DNA of 64,000 nucleotides from positions 3,863,001-3,927,000 of the forward strand of contig NC_065874.1 in NCBI RefSeq assembly GCF_933775445.1. The letters run 5' to 3'. How positions within the stretch are numbered: the stretch's first letter is position 1; every line of letters starts with the position of its first letter. The notes below the pieces were generated by a model. It was not told the origin of the DNA. It did no database searches and worked only from the letters and a program-made list of their open reading frames with translations. The DNA is from Argentina anserina. Taxonomy: Eukaryota; Streptophyta; Magnoliopsida; Rosales; Rosaceae. This document shows positions 1-12,644 of the stretch, piece after piece. The position numbers and the translations under genes are program-made.

Positions 1-773
1 AAATCCGAGCCTAAACAGTCCAAACAATGAAGAACATAAATTTGGCACTATTCACAAACCCTAGAAATTGAAATTTTGATTCGGGTACTTACACTTCGAT
101 TTGGCTCGATTCCTTTTGTGGGAATGTTGCTGGGACTGAGATAAGCAAAACCCCCCAAGAATCTCGAGCTATGGTGGCCAGAGGAGGCGGCGCCGACACA
201 GCAGTAAATTCTGGCGGTTACTACACCGTGTGTGGTTGTCGCCGGAGTGCAAGGCGTAGCCCAAAAGATGGAGATCGTCGAGCCCGTCAGTTTGATAGAT
301 GGCACGACACGAGGCGACGTCGGATGGTGGAGAAATCGGCCGGAGAAGGTTTTTGGGTCGGGTGAACAGTACCCGAGCTCGGGTGAACAGTAACCGAGGG
401 GATTTTTGGAAAAAACTGATTTTCTGATTTTTAATCTACTCTCCTTCCTTTTATACTATTTCTAAAATCGGAAACAAACTTCCAACGTTAATAACTTTCG
501 CGCCCGACGTCCGATTTGAACGCGTGACGTGTCCACGAACTCGTATCGATGAGCTCTATGACTTTCGTGAAGGAAGTTTCTCAACCGAGCGACGAAATAA
601 AAGTCGATCTATACGTTGCGGTAACATTACGTTTTCTAATTAAACGATACGAGAACGTTTCCGTTTTCATTTCGAAATGTCGCAAACCTCCAATTGTCGT
701 CTTGAATTAATTTCACAAGTTTAACACTTTGAAAATACTCGACATTTAGTTCCTAAAAATTCGGGTTGTTACA
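1..773 (-). mobile_element. LTR fragment (Ty3/gypsy-type), 5' half
   Basis: On the minus strand this begins with the LTR 5' terminus (TGTAACAACCCG, reverse of 762-773) and runs off the left edge of the window. It matches 31172-31939 almost base for base by eye, so both are the same LTR family. It holds the conserved tract around 480-660 (reverse strand) that recurs in nearly every LTR of this window. The short open frames here (48-305, 171-365) have no recognisable domain and reappear in the second copy with changes, so I treat them as non-coding. Confidence 0.75.
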
Positions 774-2223
774 GCATATTTTGCCGAACTTCAACTTGTT
801 GGATCTCTCTCCTCCGGCAACCAATCGGTACGATTCTTGTCCCATTTTGAAGGTCGCCTTCCATACTACAAACCCTCCAAAATATTTAACCACAATCATT
901 GTGTGCTAGGAGAATCGAAGAAAAGAAATTTTAGATTTTTAAATTGGGGCTTTTCGGTTTTTATTAAATTGAAGTGTTTAGGCTCAGAATTAGACTTCGT
1001 GGTGAACTAGGAAATTGTTAGGAATGTCATATAGATTGTGGTGGTAAAATTTGGTGGTCATTGGTGGCGGTCGGTGAACAGTGGCGTCACATGAATAGTA
1101 ATGTGAATAGTTTATGAACAGTGTTTTGATACAACATTAACTGTGAACAGTGTTTTAGTAAAAAACAGTACATTGGAATAGTGATTAGTAAACACATGAA
1201 CTGTGTTCTGTGAAAAATGTTTTATGAACAGCATTTAGCTATACTGAAATTGTCACCTGACATTTTACGTATCATTTTCTAAGCATTTATCATGCTATTA
1301 GGTGAGTGACGAAACAAGTGAGGAAATTACTTTCATTGTTGTGGAAGTTGCACGCAGGAAAAAATGTAAATAAAATCTCACAATGACGAATCTACCCTTG
1401 CAGAGAGTAATGATTGCGCTAAATTTAAAAGAATGAACTATGATATGTATATGATATAGTGGATTGTGTATGTGTATAATTGGTAAAATATGTACATATA
1501 TATGGTTTGCTATATTATATACTGTCGTAATTTCAGTTTCCGAACGAGTTCATTATAGCGTTGATATTTATTTATTTGAGCATGTCAATTTGATTTGTAC
1601 AATATCATGTGATGATTGTTTGTACGTGGTTTTAACTTGAGTTATGTTAAAACATTTTTTTTTGTGGTATGTGGACCTGTCTTCGGACATGTTTTTCTGT
1701 CTTCGAACGTGTTTTTCTGCCTTCGGACGTGTGTTATGTCTTCAGACGTGTTTTTCTGTCTTCGGACCTGTATTATGTCTTCAGACGTGTGTTATGTCTT
1801 CAGATGTGTTTTTCTGTCTTCGGACCAGTCTTCAGACGTGTTGGCATGTCAGAACTTAGCCTTGGCCGGGCGACAGTTACGATACAGTTAGAACTCTAGT
1901 CTGTCTGCCGGTGTACTGCATGAGGGGTAACAGATGGGTTACCAGCTTATGAGTACCCATATTTTTGGGATTTTTGGGTAACAGACTGGTTGCCCAATGC
2001 ACGGCGGTGTACTGCATGAGGGGTAACATATGAGTACCTAGGTCTCATGAGTACCCGTATTATAAATGTAATTGGGTAAATAGATGGGTTGCCTGATTTC
2101 TCATTAGCACTTATATTTTCAGATATTATTGGACAAACAGATAGGCCGTCCAACCAGATGGGCCGTCCAACGAGACCTTAGGGTGACGATTGCGGCGGTT
2201 TCCGGCCGACTTTAGACGAGCTG
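774..2223 (+). mobile_element. LTR fragment in opposite orientation, 3' part
   Basis: From about 955 the plus strand matches the reverse complement of 30970-31172, and it continues into the LTR 3' blocks: the gggcgacagttacgatacag block near 1868 and the repeated gggtaacag / gagtaccc motifs at 1920-2165. It lies head to head with the minus-oriented LTR at 1-773. The last ~50 bases (2174-2222) resemble 45655-45705 in another LTR, so the piece is itself a mosaic. Bases 774-955 are not clearly assigned. No gene is seen. Confidence 0.6.
1676..1845 (+). repeat. Minisatellite of a tcttcggacgtg-type unit
   Basis: About eight degenerate copies of a roughly 20-base unit with the core tcttcggacgtg follow each other, with variants tcttcagacgtg and tcttcgaacgtg. 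The same core occurs in fewer copies at the same place in other LTRs (19395-19490, 3073-3145 reverse strand, 38735-38750). Open frames in all three forward frames here are a by-product of the repeat. Confidence 0.8.
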
Positions 2224-2275
2224 TGTCACGACCCCAAAATTTCGAATATGAAACTCAAATTTCGAAGTCATGAAA

Positions 2276-4816
2276 TGTAACGACCCCAAAATTTCAAGCA
2301 TAAAAACTCAAAATTTCAAAGTCGTGAAACACTAAAACAATCTCAATGAATCGAAATCATTTTAAATGCCACAGCGGATCATTACTGAGTTCACAATACA
2401 ACTCAAACAAACCAATTATCACAAACCAAATTTATAATCCAACATTACATAAAAATAGAAATGTAATAATCCTCACAATCTCACACAAAACCCACAAATA
2501 AATCCTCACAAGTTCTCACACAAATCCACAATAAAAACCTCACCACAAGCAGGATAATGAACAACTTCGAGTCTTCAGAGTTATCCCTCGATTTCCACTA
2601 ATCAACACCTGCAGAATTATCCCCTACACCATTGAATTGGTGCACCGGGATTGTAAACACAAACCCGGTAAGCTTTACAGCTCGTATGAGTAAAATGAAG
2701 ATATAACTCACATATCAATATATACGAAAATCCACCAATCAACAAATATAAATGCACTAATGAGTCAATGGACGACCCATCTGTTTGTCCCAAAAATATA
2801 TGAAAATGAAAGTGCTCATGAAAAATTGGGCAACCCATCTGTTTACCCAAATACATTTATAATACGGGTACTAACGAACGCTGGTACACCTCTGTTACCC
2901 CTCACGTAGTACACCGCCGATATTGGGCAACCTCCTGCTACCCAACATCCAAAAATCTGAGTACTCATGAGCCGATAACACATCTGTTATCTCACATGCA
3001 GTACTCCGGCATACAGACTAGAGCTCTAACTGTATCGTAACTTTCGCCCGGCCAAAGGCTAGATTCCGACATGCCAAACACGTCCAAAGACTGGTCCGAA
3101 GACATAAACACGTCCGAAGACAAAAACTCGTCTGAAGACAAAACGTTTTAACAAACACCATGTTAAAATCACATACAATAATCATCACCTCATATTGTAC
3201 AAATCAAATCACATGCTCGATATATAAATCTCGTGATCAAACTATATATATATGTACCTATTTACCATTTATACAATATATATATAACCCACTATATCAT
3301 ATACATGTCATATTCCATTCTTAAAAATTCTGCAAAAATCTTGAATCTCTGCAAGGGTAGATTCGTAAATATGTGAGATTTTACTCACCTTATCAACTCG
3401 AGTGTAATTCCACAATTTCTGAAGATAATTCATTTCCTTGATTTATCGATCACCTTGAAAAGATAAGAAAAGAATTTAGAATCGTTTCGTAAACCTTAAA
3501 TGCCGAAACAGTAATAATAAGTTATTGTTCAGCAATTTCTGGTTTTACGGATTTACTGTTCACGGGGTTACAGATACACATCAATTAAGTATCCATGTAT
3601 GTGTATATAATGTTTACGTATTTTTATACGTACGAATACTATTTAAATGTAAATATTGTCTCAGTAAATAATAATTACTGAATTACTCTTCTGAATTTAC
3701 TTTTTATATTTATTGAAAGTAATTTACATTTACATTTATCGTACGTAAATAAAATTTACATTTACCGACGTAAATTCACATTTTTATATTCACCGTCGTA
3801 AAAATAAAATTTTCAATTTACTGTTTGAAATTAATGTTCACGCGCCGCCGCACGTGGCGGCGCGTGGGGTGCACGCGCCACCTATGGCAGGCAGCGCGTG
3901 ACGCTCATTGTGGCAGCGCATGGGGCACACGCGCCGAGCCTAGGGCCGGCGCGTAGCACGCCACCGCCGCCCCCAAAACCTTCCTCTCCTCCTCCTCTTC
4001 CTTCCCACGGCCTCACGCCGCCCTAGCCTCCTCCATGCTACCTTACGCGCCGCCTAAGGCGGCGACATCTCCCCTAAACACTCCTCCGATCTCCTCCAAT
4101 ACGAATCAAATAACCACAAAAATCACATCAAAGCATCACAACAATCAACCTAGGCTAACCCTCACCTCAAACAAGCTTTTGGACCGTCGGATCGTCGCCG
4201 GAGAGCTTGAGATGTCGTCGGTGAAATTGCAGAACCTTGGCGTCGTTGGTGGAGCTCCGTTCCTGCGTGCGAGGGTGCGTCGACCTAGGGGTCGACTGAG
4301 GAGGGCCGCGCGGTGCTTCCTGGGCCGGCGGTGCGCAACACGACGGGCTGGAGGCGGAGATCGCCAGTGAGGAAGTGAGATCGGGGAGGGAGAGGGGAAA
4401 AGAGAGAGAGAGAGGCGCACGGGGTGAAGAGAGAGAGAGAGTGAGTGAGGGGTTTCCAATTTTGGAAACCCTAAACTGATAAAATTCCTTTATATACTCG
4501 TTTCTAAAATCGGAAACTAACTTCCGACGTTAATAATTTTCATGTCCGACGTCCGATTAGAATGCGTGACATGTTCACAAACTCGTATCGACGAGCTCTA
4601 CAACTTTTGTGAAGAAAGTTTTCGCAACCGAGCGACGGAATAAAAGTCGATATATACGTTGCGGAAACGTAACGTTTTTTCTAAATAAACGTTCCGAAAA
4701 CGTTTTCGTTCTAGTTTCGTAATGTTGCAGGCAATCCAAATTTCATTTTAATGAATTTCACAACTTTATAGAAATTAAACAAACCAAAAATCGTTCCGAA
4801 AAATCGGGTTATTACA
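2276..4816 (-). mobile_element. Solo LTR (2.5 kb) without matching target duplication
   Basis: The element starts with TGTAACGACCCC and ends with GGGTTATTACA on the plus strand, which are the two inverted LTR termini used by all copies here. The flanking five bases differ (tgaaa on the left, tgccc on the right), so it is rearranged or a recombination product. A 52-base end of another minus-oriented LTR (2224-2275) abuts it. It contains the conserved blocks at 2639-2695 and 3000-3060 and a GC-rich section (3840-4060) with the hairpin at 4048-4064. Confidence 0.75.
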
Positions 4817-5410
4817 TGCCCATTATCAGTCGGTGTACTGCATGAGGGTTAACAGATGAGTACCTGAGTCTCATAAGTACCCGTATTTAAAATGTAATTG
4901 GGTAAACAGAAAGGTTGCCCAATGTGTCATGTGTACTTATATTTTCAGATGTTATTAGATAACCAGATTGGCCGTCCAATGTTTTTCGAGTACATTTATT
5001 TTTAAATGTCATTGGTATTTTCTTTACCATGTGATGTGCGTTATACTATTGATTTACTCATACGAGCTGTAAAGCTTACCGGGTTTGTGTTTACAATCCC
5101 GGTGCCCTTATTCGATAGTGTAGGGAATAGTTCTGCAGGTGCGGATTAGCAGAATTGGAGGGCTTTCTCTGAAGATTGTCGAAGTTTATTTATTCTATTT
5201 GTGGTGAGGATTGAAAGGATGTTACATTTCCATTTGTTATAATACTTGAATTATAAACTGGTTTTGTAATAATCAAATCGATTGAGTCGTACTTTGAACT
5301 CAGTTTCGATACACTGTGACTATACGATGATTTCAATACATTTGAGATTGTTTTAGAGTTTTTCATTGTTTTGATTTTGAATTTTATCACTTGAAATTTC
5401 GGGGTTGTGA
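4817..5410 (+). mobile_element. LTR 3' end fragment
   Basis: The plus strand carries the LTR 3' blocks (gtactgcatgagg at about 4834, the ctcatacgagctgtaaagctt block at 5058-5105) and ends in ttcggggttgtga just before the last exon of the lipase pseudogene. The usual terminal CA is missing. The fragment lies directly against the stop codon of that gene, so it may have removed the original C-terminal codons. Confidence 0.65.
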
Positions 5411-6253
5411 GAATTATATATTAAGCTGAACTAGGTGACTGACATCCATAGGATAATTATAGGTGGGTTCGATACTGGTGTATGTTCTGATTGCAGTGAT
5501 TCGGTTCAATGCCTCAGTAGGGTGGAACGAGTCCCAGAACACATACTCACTCCTATTTTGGCATGGAGTTCCGGAACGAACACATTGTCCAACAATATTC
5601 ACCGGACAACACCCAACGTTCAAAACCCTGAATCCTGTGATCATGGACATGAAGAAATAAGTAACAAGCTAGCTAGAAAGGGAGTTATCTGAAATAGAAG
5701 CACTTAAGGGTTTGTTTGGTAATAATGTTAATTAAAAGCTAGGGTTTAGCAAACAAAAGGTGCTAGTCGTGCTACTAGTTATAAAAGTGATTTGTAGAAA
5801 AGTGTTTTCTAAAACTCTAAGAGCCCCTCCAAAATGCCCTGAATCATGATAGAATGAGGATATTTGCTTGAGAATATATGTTCTTACCAGCAGAAGTAGG
5901 ATCCCCTGAAGCCATTCCAGTACTGTTAACATAGATGAATTTTGCATTAGTCAACTTAGTGTTGAGCTGATCAACAAGATTTACAAGCTTTTGGTTTAAA
6001 AGCTGCGCCGCACTGTTCATCTGATCGACACATCCTGTGCCATTAGATTTTGAAATTGCATCAGGAGTGCAGCCTATTAGTCCCAGTCCAACCAAGGCAA
6101 CCTTCCTAGCTCCATACTTGTTGTACAAAGTCTTCAAAAACAATACCAATCCAACAATCAGGATCTACAAATTTAAATACTAGTTTTCTAGTCTTGAAAA
6201 AGTGGATTATGGAAAGTTGAATTGCTAACCAGAATTTGGCGAGTATATTGGTC

Positions 6254-6258
6254 AATAA
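6254..6258. repeat. Target-site duplication AATAA, left
   Basis: The five bases before the LTR terminus TGTCACAACC are AATAA. They match 15420-15424 on the other side of the element and mark the insertion as an ordinary integrase product. Confidence 0.95.
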
Positions 6259-9033
6259 TGTCACAACCCTAAAATTTCGAGCTTAAAAACTCAAAATTTT
6301 AAAATCGTTAAACACAAAATAATCTCAATGATGATGAAATCATTTCAATGTCACAGCGGATCACCTCTGAGTTTAAAATATAACTCAGTCAAGCCGATTA
6401 TTACAAACCAAATGATTATTCAACATATAACAAATGAAATTGTATAATCCTCTCAACAACCTCACAAATAAAATCACACCAAATCTCACACACAATGCAC
6501 GCTGGAACCTCACCACGACTGGATGCGATCGACTTCGAGTCTTCGGAGTCGTCACCCGATCACCACTACTCAGCACCTGTGGAAGTATCCCCTACACCAT
6601 TGATATTGGTGCACCGGGATTGCAACACAAACCCGGTAAGCTTTACAGCTCGTATGAGTAAAATATTAAAATAACTCTCGTCTCATAAAAGACACAACTC
6701 CACATCAACACAGTATAATGAAAATCATGAGAAAACGAGCAACCCATCTGGTTACTCTAATACTTTCACAAAATGGTAACTAATGAGCGCTGGTACACAT
6801 CTGTTACCCCTCACTTAGTATACCGCTGATGTTGGGTAACCACCCGCCACCCAACATCCACAACAAGCTGAGTACCCATGAGCAGATAACCACCCGTTAC
6901 CTTCATGCAGTACTATGGCAGACAGACTAGAGCTCTAACTGTATCGTAACTTTCGCCCGGCCAAAGGCTAGGTTCCGACTTGCCTCACATGTAAAATAAT
7001 CTCACATCATATTGTACCACACATCACGTCCGAAGACAAATCACAATATTTCACATTTTCCGTGATAAAATCATGTACAATAATCACTCATCATATTGTA
7101 CTTTTTAAAACTTTCACAATATATCATAATAAAAATCATAACAGTATATTATATAGCAAACTATATATATTCGTATTTATTTACCATTTATACAATATAT
7201 ACATAGTCCACTATATCATATACATGTCATATTTCATAAACACCTGAAAAATTACGTACGATAATCTCACATCATATCGTACCATTAAAATCACACATGC
7301 ACAATTTTTCTGTCACCGAAATGACTATTTTTAATGAATTAATAACAGTATGTAATTTAATGAACTATATATATATATATGTATTTATTACCATTATACT
7401 ATATATATACGTAGTCCACTAAGTTATATACATGTTGTAATTCATTAAATAAACACACTTGCAAAAATGTTGAATCACCACGAGGGTAGATTCGTAATTC
7501 AGTGAGATTTTACTCACCTTAAAATCCGACTGCGTCTTCCACACACTTGTGAAGAATCACCGCCACTCCCACCACACCAAAACCGCCAAGTACCTAATCA
7601 TACCGAGATCACAACTCAATATCCCTTGTAGTGAAAATAAAGAATAAGGTTTTTCACCCCAAATGTCGTTAAACTCGAGTTAAACCTCCCAAATGTACTT
7701 AACTGAATACATTAACGTCATTAGGTCAGGGAGTGAATCGACTGAGTATCGAAACTGCTCACTGACCATAACAATTTAAACTCTGTAACGCTACTGTTTC
7801 CGTAATAATGACTCAATCGTGATAAGTACATGATAATTGGCGTTCGCAATATTCTCATGGCACTACTAAGACTCGATACCACGTGTGATGACACATCGCT
7901 GCCTAAAATTACACATCCTAGGCATTTCACAACAACTACCCATCAACAATGTACAAAAATAGCTATTGATACCTTAGGCCACAACATCTTGATCGGAACT
8001 GCCATTACAAGGTGCACTCTCACTTCTACCATACAAGGCTCAATCTCCAGGGACGCATTGCTTAGCCAAAGTGACAGGCAAATTCGAATCAAGTCCACCA
8101 CTGCTCAAATGCACTGCTCAGCCATGGTGAGGTCGAATTGGACTGCTTCACTGCCATTGGAAGGTTTATTGGGAGGGGGAGGACATCATGGACCTACTGC
8201 CACACCAATGAAGGCCGGGAATCAAGTCAGAAGGCTGCCAAAATCGCCGAAACTCCCTGCAGCAACCAAACCGATTCCAAGGTAACATCAATTCTTCCGA
8301 GCTTCGATTCTCTCAATCCGACATGAAATGGCACAAGCCAACGCCACAGCAAGTCTCGCACGACGGTGAAGAAGAGAACGTGACCGGTGAAGGAGCTTGA
8401 ATCGCCGGGAATGAAACCGGGTTGAAACCGGGTCATCGGGTCACTGTCAAGCCTTCGGTTCGCACCACCTGAAGCGGAGCGATACCAACCATCACCACGA
8501 GGCGCGGCGCACAGGCGAGACGAGACGATCTGGGTTGGTCGCGCGGTCGGGGGACGCCGGACGGCACCAGAAATCTCGGGTCGGGTTGGCTCGGGTCCGG
8601 GTCGGGTCAGTCTTCAGACTTTGACTCTGAAGGAGGCGCGCGCGAGGGGAAGGAGAGAGACTAAGTGTGTTTAGCCATTTAATGAAACCCTAACAGGAAA
8701 GTTTCTATTTATACATCCCCATTTTCGGAACTCAAACTTCCCTTGAACGTAACTTCCTCATGCGATCTTCAAATAATGCATACCGCGTGTCTACGAACTC
8801 GTATTGACGAGCTCTACGACTTTCATGAAAGAGGTTTTCACAAACGAGCGACAGAGTAAAAGTTGATTTTTACGACGCGGAAACGTAACGTTTTTCTAAA
8901 TAAACGTTTCGATAACGTTTCCGTTTTCGATTTACCGCTTCGCTAAGCAAACAAAAATTAGTTTAAATAAATTTCACAAATTCATGAACTTAAAAACAAT
9001 CCAACATTCGCTCCGAAAAATCGGGTTATTACA
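6259..9033 (-). repeat. 3' LTR of the element at 6259-15419
   Basis: TG...CA termini are TGTCACAACC and GGGTTATTACA as read on the plus strand. Its copy lies exactly 6386 bases to the right. It holds the conserved blocks at 6607-6662 and 6930-6975 (reverse strand). The short open frames in it (7830-8285, 8227-8436 and others) are duplicated unchanged in the second LTR and show no domain. Confidence 0.93.
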
Positions 9034-9055
9034 TTCTACCCCCCTTAAAGGAATT
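9034..9055 (-). promoter_or_regulatory. Polypurine tract for plus-strand priming
   Basis: Directly inside the left LTR the minus strand reads ttaaggggggtagaa. The same tract stands at 27696-27709 before the right LTR of the second element. It defines this LTR as the 3' LTR. Confidence 0.85.
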
Positions 9056-9520
9056 TCGTCCCGAAATTCAAGTTCACTCGACAACCACTGTGGATATCTT
9101 GTCTTCCTATTCGACTCTAGCTCCAAGGTTGCATCACCTTCATCATGATGGCTCACTAACACCTTGACTAGTTCTACTTCCTTCCCACGAAGCTTCTTTG
9201 TGGATCTACCCAGAACACGATCCGGCTCAATAACAAAAGTGATATTTCCCTTCACCTCAATGGTGCTATGAACGATCACATGCGACTCATATGGTCCCTA
9301 CTTTCCCAACATAGAAATGTGGAAAGCGTTGTGAATTCCCGACATGATAGTTGGCAAGGCTAGTCGGTATGCTAGTTTTCCCCCTCCTCGAGAATCTCAA
9401 AGGCCCATCATACATAGGAGCCCACTTTTCTTTCTTGCCAAATCTCACTACACCTAACTTCGGTTCAACAGATAGGTGATCGACATGGTCTACCTTAAGA
9501 GTCTCATAAGGTGCCATACC
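9054..9520 (-). pseudogene. Degraded integrase C-terminus and chromodomain
   Basis: Two overlapping-frame pieces (about 9287-9517 and 9054-9279) correspond to the open reading frame at 27259-27669. The first has VVRFGKKEKWAPMYDGP; the second has the chromodomain-like string LVKVLVSHHDEGDATLELE. A frameshift near 9285 separates them. This is the 3' end of a Ty3/gypsy pol of the chromovirus type, no longer functional. Confidence 0.8.
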
Positions 9521-12181
9521 GATGCTGGAACAGTAACTGTTGTTGTAAGCAACTCAATCGATTCCCAAATGATCTTCCCAGCTACCTATAATATACAGCC
9601 TATAAGCTCTCAGCATATCCTCAATTGCCTCAACTTTCTTCCAAACAAACAGTCTGTCACGTGTTCTAACATTAACAGCCACATGTGAGTCACCAAACTA
9701 TAATGATGTTCTCGGTAGAGATGTCAACATACCCCTTTGTCTAATTCACCACTCTCTTGCGGTTATCAGACAATTCTCGAGTCATGAGCTTGCCCCTCAC
9801 CACTAAGCATGGTCAAAAACTCTCGACATCTAACACGAGTCTAAATCAATGTTTAACACATGCTTACTACTTGCATCACACACATCGGTTTTCAAGGTAA
9901 TCATACTTTTACCCACAACAGTACCGTTATGACTTCACCTCAACGCATAGCTAGGACCATGAACCTACCATTCCTTTCAAACCACAAAACAATCTGCTTC
10001 CATAATCGTCTTATTAAAACCATCAAAAGTTGTCGTGCATGATACCCACCTAAGTACCATATTTGTATCGGCTACACGGTAAAGAAGTCTTAACTCATCA
10101 AGTCCACGACCACCACAGAACACCACCTTGGACTAAGAATTACTCTCGATCAGTACACCAGAGTATAGATTAACATACTCACATGGCAGTAGAGAACCTC
10201 TACCGCCACTCCAAGAGTGATGCGTCATGCATCCTACCACCCTCATCAAAACTTACCGTCGAAAATTTATTTCAGCTTCTTGCTTCTATGAGTGGTGTGC
10301 CACAATTTACGAGTCAGACTAAGGAGGTATTTATCCCCCAACGGTGGGACATGAAAATTAAGTGAATTTACAGTGCAAAATCCAATAAGACACAACCGAG
10401 ATATACTTTACCCCCTGGTTCATACCTGCCTCAAATTCCTGACATACGGTCCCACGCAAACGCCCCAGTGGCATCATCTAACGTATTGGTTTCCCCCACC
10501 GTTGTAGTACTAATAAGTTCTGAAATTAATTCAACAACAGAAGCCGGTTATTGGGTCCACTGTCTCCTCAAAATCAACCCAAAAATGGTTGCTACATCAC
10601 CACTCTAAACAGTTGTTTCTTTACTTTCATTAAGAACTCTCATGGCCAACACATTCGGCCAACATACTTCTCTGCAAGCAGCAATATAATTGATTACTCT
10701 TTTTTGTAAAATTTATCCCTTGTTGAACACTTAAATCAACTTCGCCTTATCAAACAATAAACAATCGGATGCATAGAGGGAAAAGAACCTCTAAGTCTCC
10801 AACACTAACACCACTTGCACTTGAAAAGAAAATTTGATTCTCCACTATTTCTTTACCAGTTGGAAGGTGCTTGTCACGAAAAATTCGTCAAAACACCATT
10901 AAGCTAAGGTCATCTCATACCTTACCTTCAATAGAGTTACTTCATCGCCATTGCGTCTCATTTGTACTTGTGGTATTGTGAAGTTCCAATCCCCAACACC
11001 ACAATAATTAAATCCTGGAAGATCAGTGTTCTCATTTAAATGCTCATCTAGCAAATAATTAATTCATATCGCCACATTGAGATTTCTCCATCACCTTATA
11101 TTTCTTGCTCACCCAAGAACAATGCGTAACATCAATTATCTATAGCCGAACCAAAACAAGTTTGGAATGTCACATCAACAAAATGTGAATCTCATTTCAA
11201 TAATTGTATTACCACTTATGGACGTATCATACGCCCTACCACTCTGTTACCAATATCGTTAGAGATGCTAGTCACGAAAATTTTCGTTAACCAACTCCAA
11301 CCTATGATCTACACATCTTTTACGTGAACATAATATATCAACCTTGTTAGGCTTCAACTTAGATTAGTTGCATAACTAAAACCTAGTCCTCAACATTTAA
11401 ACACTGAACATCCCTCAACATAGGGTCAACGCTCTCTATCAAGACTCCTTGACAGTTCTCTGCCCTGATAGGAAACTATATACTCAAACCTGTTAGCATT
11501 CCAGTATCTGGATCGCATATCAAACTCAGAGAGTATTGTAGCCTCTCTAAACTGATCGCACCAGTCATTAAGTCTTTGAATTCATTTGTCCCATCCATAC
11601 GACGTCTTCGTTATAGGTGCTATAACACAGTATCTCCGGAAACGTCTCACTTTACTCAGACATCACAACGATGTCTGTGATAGCTACTTCAGATCCACAT
11701 ACTCAACATATGCTATGACTTAAGCTCTCATGGCATTATCCGACTCGAGTCAGAGATACGAAACTCTGGTTTCCTGGGTCTACGAAAGAACCCACCATGT
11801 CAAAACAATCAATCACCGCGTACTGCGGCCTCAACCAATCGATTCCTCAGATCACATCATAGTGTGGTCCGGAATCACTATCAAATAAGCAGAGAACTCT
11901 CTACTTCCAATCACAATAGGATAAGCCTTTCATTGTCTCCAATTCGAGGAACACTCCAAACGCGAAGTGACACATAATGAGTTTCTCATAGATGTAGGAA
12001 TCAATCCTAACATCTCCTCTACCGAACTAACAATAAAAGAGTGTTGATATCATCTTCTTCTCTTTCTCAAAGTACTCAATCATCTCAAAGTAGATTCCAA
12101 TGTTCTCGATCTAGTGGTCCGCTACCACATGATCCAAGCCTCCACAAAATAACGGCGATGACAGACTATTAAAATCCTTGA
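9521..12181. other. Decayed retrotransposon interior, no coding frame
   Basis: Nothing longer than about 60 codons is open on either strand. Parts align by eye with the reverse complement of 24900-27000 in the second element (for example 10426-10520 against 26530-26620). It is therefore shared internal sequence of the family that has lost pol coding capacity, not host DNA. Confidence 0.7.
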
Positions 12182-12373
12182 TCAACTTAACACACGACTA
12201 TCGTCGTCTCTAACGACAGCAGCAGGGTCAACCTGTTCTGCCCGTGGAGCAGCTTCCTGGTAAAGGTTCTCCATATTGCGGACTCGGCATGCAACCCTAC
12301 CTCGGCCGCGACCTCTCGTCCGTCCTCGGCCCTGTTCACGGCCCTTTTTTCCAAATTCATCACCATTCAACAA
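12182..12373 (-). pseudogene. Arg/Gly-rich gag-like N-terminus remnant
   Basis: A 63-codon frame starting MLNGDEFGKKGREQGRGRTR contains alternating Arg/Gly residues followed by a Glu/Asp-rich tail. The corresponding place in the second element (24670-24790) reads similarly but is shifted out of frame. Such basic Gly-Arg tracts stand near the start of many plant gypsy gag proteins. No zinc knuckle is present. Confidence 0.5.
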
Positions 12374-12630
12374 TTAACACTCAATCATACATGTGAAGTC
12401 TCGAATTCGACAAAATAGATCCAACCAATATCAATCATGAAATTTCAGAAGAAGGTAAATCATCGGAGTATCGTCACAATACTCTCTACAGGACCAAACC
12501 ATAAGGTATGGCTCCTAACACTCTTGCGTACCCGACGACATATCAATACCGAGGAGCATGTGATGGGTGCCCGCCTGCAGTCGGATCATCGCTCCCGGAT
12601 GGTATAGATAATCGCCAAATACGCAACTAG

Positions 12631-12643
12631 GCTCTGATACAAA
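12631..12643 (-). promoter_or_regulatory. Primer binding site, initiator-Met tRNA type
   Basis: On the minus strand the bases just inside the right LTR read TTTGTATCAGAGC. This matches the plant initiator-Met tRNA complement TGGTATCAGAGC except for one base. The sister element has the perfect form at 24405-24416. Confidence 0.85.
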
Positions 12644-12644
12644 C

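Noticed and set aside
1616..1899. Three overlapping Cys/Phe-rich frames
   Set aside because: All three forward frames are open only because the minisatellite lacks stops.
7830..8285. 151-codon frame, identical again at 14216-14671
   Set aside because: It lies in both LTRs of one element, has no domain, and its identity only reflects LTR duplication.
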